Origin: JAMXLO01 sp046732975
Lineage (GTDB): Bacteria > Pseudomonadota > Alphaproteobacteria > Acetobacterales > Acetobacteraceae
Direction: 5' to 3'
Length of the DNA stretch: 23,161 nucleotides
Assembly: GCA_046732975.1 (NCBI GenBank)
Contig: JBKPOG010000237.1
Span: 1 to 23,161, forward strand
Part shown: in pieces, positions 21,088 to 23,161 of the stretch
Position numbering within the stretch: the first letter of the stretch is position 1
How the letters are laid out: each line of letters begins with the position of its first letter
Notes under the pieces: generated by a model
What the model was told of the DNA's origin: nothing
Seen by the model: only the letters and a program-made list of their open reading frames with translations
Database searches by the model: none
Program-made: the position numbers and the translations under genes

Positions 21088-21396
21088 ATGTTGCGTTTGG
21101 TCTCGACTTTCTCTGTCATCATTGCGCTCGCAAGTTCGCTGGCCTTCGCACAGAGTACCAAGCCGCCATCGCCGGCTCAGGCCGCGCAGCAGCAGCGAAT
21201 GACCTCCTGCAGCGAGGAAGCGGGTCAACGTAACCTGAGCGGCGATGCCCGGAAGAGCTACATGAGCGCCTGTCTTAGTGGGAAAATGAGCCAGACCACA
21301 CTGATGAAAGTGTGCAACAACCAGGCGACGCAGGAAAAGCTCAGCAGCGACGCTCGCAAGACATACCTGGGAACCTGCCTCAAGAAGTCCTCGTGA
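21088..21396 (+). CDS. PsiF-repeat family exported protein
   Basis: The 102-residue protein has a signal peptide (MLRLVSTFSVIIALASSLAFAQ). Two PsiF repeats follow: MTSCSEEAGQRNLSGDARKSY...CLSG (38-65) and MKVCNNQATQEKLSSDARKTY...CLKK (73-100), each with a Cys pair that may form a disulfide. The founding E. coli member is phosphate-starvation inducible, but the biochemical role is unknown. GAGG lies before the ATG. The stop is seven bases before the DUF2491 gene, indicating one operon. Confidence 0.88.
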   Translation: MLRLVSTFSVIIALASSLAFAQSTKPPSPAQAAQQQRMTSCSEEAGQRNLSGDARKSYMSACLSGKMSQTTLMKVCNNQATQEKLSSDARKTYLGTCLKKSS

Positions 21397-21403
21397 CGCA
21401 TAG

Positions 21404-22756
21404 ATGCGGTCAAAGACAGCATTCTTTCCTGCTGCATTGATCGCGGTGCTGGTGGTGGCGCCGCTTGGCGTGACCACCAGTGCTGTCGCCGACAGCGGCG
21501 GATATCGCCGGCCACTGGTCTCGGCCCCCTATGCGTCTGGTTGGAGTTCGTCGCCCTCGAGGACCTCCGGCGGCGGCTATCGGCGGCCCTCTACTTACGG
21601 TAGTGGATATGTGCCCCGTTCGGGAGGAGACCTTTCGGTCTCACGCACGACGTCTGCGCAGGCGCTGCAACAATATCGCGCTTTGCAGCAACAACAGCAG
21701 CTGCAGCAGCGCCGCCCGCCAGTGAGCAGTCCAGAATCGGATTGGGCGGGCAGTGGCTACACGTCGCGCCGTCCACCCACTTATGCGCAGCCGATGAACA
21801 TGGCTGGCGGCTTTGGTTCACCGAGCTTTTGGGCGATGCTGGCTGCACTGTCGGCTGTTGATCGCGCCGCATATTTTCGCCAGTCCCAGTACGATCCGGC
21901 CTACCAGCAATGGCGGCAACAGGCCGTGCGGGATCCAGGAACAGCGTCGCGCCTGGCGCAATTAGGTGACCAGGCTGCCGGGCAGCCGGCCAATGCCGCT
22001 GCGCCGGCCCCCAGCACGTCGAGCGGCTCGGGCATCGTATGGATTGTGCTGTTCATCGGTGGAGCAGTGTTCGTGCTGCTTTGGGTCGCTCGTCGGCGCG
22101 CGACATCCGGCCCTGCCACCGGTGCTCCAGCGGGACTCACCGGCACCAGCGCGACCCGGTTTCGGGTAGGTCAGACGATACCGCTCGACCCAGCGCCGTT
22201 TTTGCTCGCCGCGGGCGCGACGAAAGTGAAGCCGCCAACAGAAACCGGCATGATCAGCGTCGAAGCGATCGGCCTTCTCGAGGACGCGGGAGTGCAACTG
22301 AATCGCCTCTATCTTCCGGGGCGCACCGCATTTTTTCAGTTGCATCTCGGCGGTGACGGCACACCGGATGAATGTCGCTATTTCTCCAGGCTCGATGAAG
22401 TACAGCCCGCAAGTCAATCCGAATGGGGCGAGTGGCTGGATCCTGCGCAGGGCATGATCGGCTGGCCGGCGTTCCAGACCAAAGATGGTCAGACGTATGA
22501 TCGCGCGTGGGCGCCAGGGCAGACAAAGATCCCGCCGCGCCAGCAGATCGAGACGGTCCAGGCCCTCGGCGGCATGACACGGCGCCAGCTGCAGACGATG
22601 TTGTATGCGCGTGCTACGGGTGCTGCGCCGCCGGCGCCATCGACGGAATACGCGATGGTCGCGGCTGTCCAGGATGGGGGTCAGGCCTGGGTGGAAATCT
22701 TCGCCGGCATCGACGTCAATCCCGCCTCCCTCAACCTGCCGTCCGTTTCACCTTAA
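21404..22756 (+). CDS. Membrane-anchored DUF2491 (YjfK-like) protein
   Basis: The 450-residue protein has a signal-like N-terminus (1-30, MRSKTAFFPAALIAVLVVAP...AVAD) and a Gly/Ser/Tyr/Arg-rich low-complexity part with two SGG(G)YRRP copies (about 31-75). A Gln-rich stretch (85-103), a hydrophobic segment near 139-152, a Pro/Ala/Ser linker and a clear transmembrane helix (211-230, IVWIVLFIGGAVFVLLWVAR) come next. The C-terminal DUF2491 domain (about 251-442) includes RFRVGQTIPLDPAPFLL, ECRYFSRLDEVQP, EWGEWLDPAQGMIGWPAFQTKDGQTYDRAW. E. coli YjfK, as I recall, is about 220 residues and lacks this front half. The predicted topology puts the repeats outside and DUF2491 in the cytoplasm. Followed by DUF350. 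Confidence 0.8.
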   Translation: MRSKTAFFPAALIAVLVVAPLGVTTSAVADSGGYRRPLVSAPYASGWSSSPSRTSGGGYRRPSTYGSGYVPRSGGDLSVSRTTSAQALQQYRALQQQQQLQQRRPPVSSPESDWAGSGYTSRRPPTYAQPMNMAGGFGSPSFWAMLAALSAVDRAAYFRQSQYDPAYQQWRQQAVRDPGTASRLAQLGDQAAGQPANAAAPAPSTSSGSGIVWIVLFIGGAVFVLLWVARRRATSGPATGAPAGLTGTSATRFRVGQTIPLDPAPFLLAAGATKVKPPTETGMISVEAIGLLEDAGVQLNRLYLPGRTAFFQLHLGGDGTPDECRYFSRLDEVQPASQSEWGEWLDPAQGMIGWPAFQTKDGQTYDRAWAPGQTKIPPRQQIETVQALGGMTRRQLQTMLYARATGAAPPAPSTEYAMVAAVQDGGQAWVEIFAGIDVNPASLNLPSVSP

Positions 22757-22774
22757 GCGATCGCGGAGCGCCTG

Positions 22775-23161
22775 ATGAACGACAACCTGCCTGAGAACAT
22801 CGCCGGCGCGCTCGGTAGCGGACTGCCCGTCCTGCTGCTGCAGTTTGTGATCTGCATCGTTCTGTTGATCGTCGGTGTGATCATCTACACGATGGTCACA
22901 CCGTTTCGCGAACGGGAGCTGCTGCGGCACGGCAATGTTGCGGCGGCAACTGTGCTGAGTGGTGCTGCGATTGCATTGGCGATCCCACTGGCGGCACTGC
23001 TCGCAACCACGCGGACCGCTCTCGATATCCTGGTATGGGGTATTGTGGCGATCCTCCTGCAATTGGTCACCGTGCTTATCGCCTCCCATGTGATGAAGCG
23101 GCTGCAACTCCGGGTCGACGACGGCAACCTTGCCGCGGCGCTGCCGATCGCCGCGGCGCAG
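22775..23161 (+). CDS. DUF350 (YjfL-like) integral membrane protein, 3' end outside window
   Basis: The gene is open to the window end (129 codons) from an ATG with GGAG six bases upstream. It starts MNDNLPENIAGALGSGLP and contains three hydrophobic helices: LLLQFVICIVLLIVGVIIYTMV, AAATVLSGAAIALAIPLAALLA and ILVWGIVAILLQLVTVLIASHVM. This layout and the TPFRERELLRHGN loop fit the DUF350 family. It lies 18 bases after the DUF2491 gene, the same order as E. coli yjfK-yjfL, where yjfM and a glutathionylspermidine-synthase-like ATP-grasp gene (yjfC) follow. Function is unknown. Confidence 0.85.
   Translation, partial: MNDNLPENIAGALGSGLPVLLLQFVICIVLLIVGVIIYTMVTPFRERELLRHGNVAAATVLSGAAIALAIPLAALLATTRTALDILVWGIVAILLQLVTVLIASHVMKRLQLRVDDGNLAAALPIAAAQ

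Noticed and set aside
1..23161. CRISPR arrays, insertion sequences, riboswitches, toxin-antitoxin pairs
   Set aside because: No regularly spaced direct repeats, transposase motifs, recognisable riboswitch cores or toxin families were seen on either strand.

Overview
The window is high-GC alphaproteobacterial chromosomal DNA. It most likely comes from Acetobacteraceae or a close Rhodospirillales relative. The gene order ffh-rpsP-rimM-trmD-rplS-leuC-leuD-leuB is, as I remember it, typical of that family; protein sequence style, GTG starts and FNR/FixK-type operators also fit. The family assignment is inference, not a database result. I see no CRISPR array, IS element, integrase, rRNA gene or replication origin.

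Layout. (1) 55-1189: a PAS/histidine kinase broken by a small deletion and frameshift. (2) 1190-2656: a hairpin, a candidate minus-strand 22-residue microprotein gene with an extraordinarily strong Shine-Dalgarno, a DsbA-fold protein and a divergent VOC protein. (3) 2794-9426: a housekeeping block for co-translational targeting (ffh), ribosome and tRNA maturation (rpsP, rimM, trmD, rplS) and leucine biosynthesis (leuC, leuD, leuB), followed by tRNA-Arg(ACG). (4) 9552-11807: an accessory stretch with a methyltransferase, two tandem DUF4168 paralogues (one cytoplasmic, one exported) and a small convergent conserved protein. (5) 12141-18373: a catabolic or uptake region with a luciferase-like flavin monooxygenase, a RidA-type deaminase, a convergent NitT/TauT-type ABC importer whose binding-protein gene is frameshifted, a coiled-coil/AT-hook protein, and a galactonate-dehydratase-like enolase-superfamily enzyme. 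(6) 18516-20964: a stress region with an ECF sigma factor and its membrane anti-sigma, a decayed host-attachment-type gene and Hsp20. The last two each follow an FNR/FixK-like palindrome. (7) 21088-end: a PsiF-repeat protein, a membrane-anchored DUF2491 (YjfK-like) protein and a DUF350 (YjfL-like) membrane protein that runs off the window.

How the genes work together. The leu genes make one pathway module downstream of the translation operon. The ABC importer, monooxygenase, RidA and dehydratase could form a nitrogen or carbon scavenging set, but no substrate can be read from the sequence. The 3' end looks like an envelope and low-oxygen stress region: sigma/anti-sigma pair, FNR boxes, Hsp20, and the start of a yjfKL-type membrane cluster. 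The least explained items are the 22-codon ORF at 1269-1337 with its near-perfect complement to the 16S rRNA 3' end, the exported fusion form of DUF2491, and the AT-hook coiled-coil protein. Three genes are disrupted (histidine kinase, ABC binding protein, host-attachment protein). This could be real decay or, for the last two, sequencing error.
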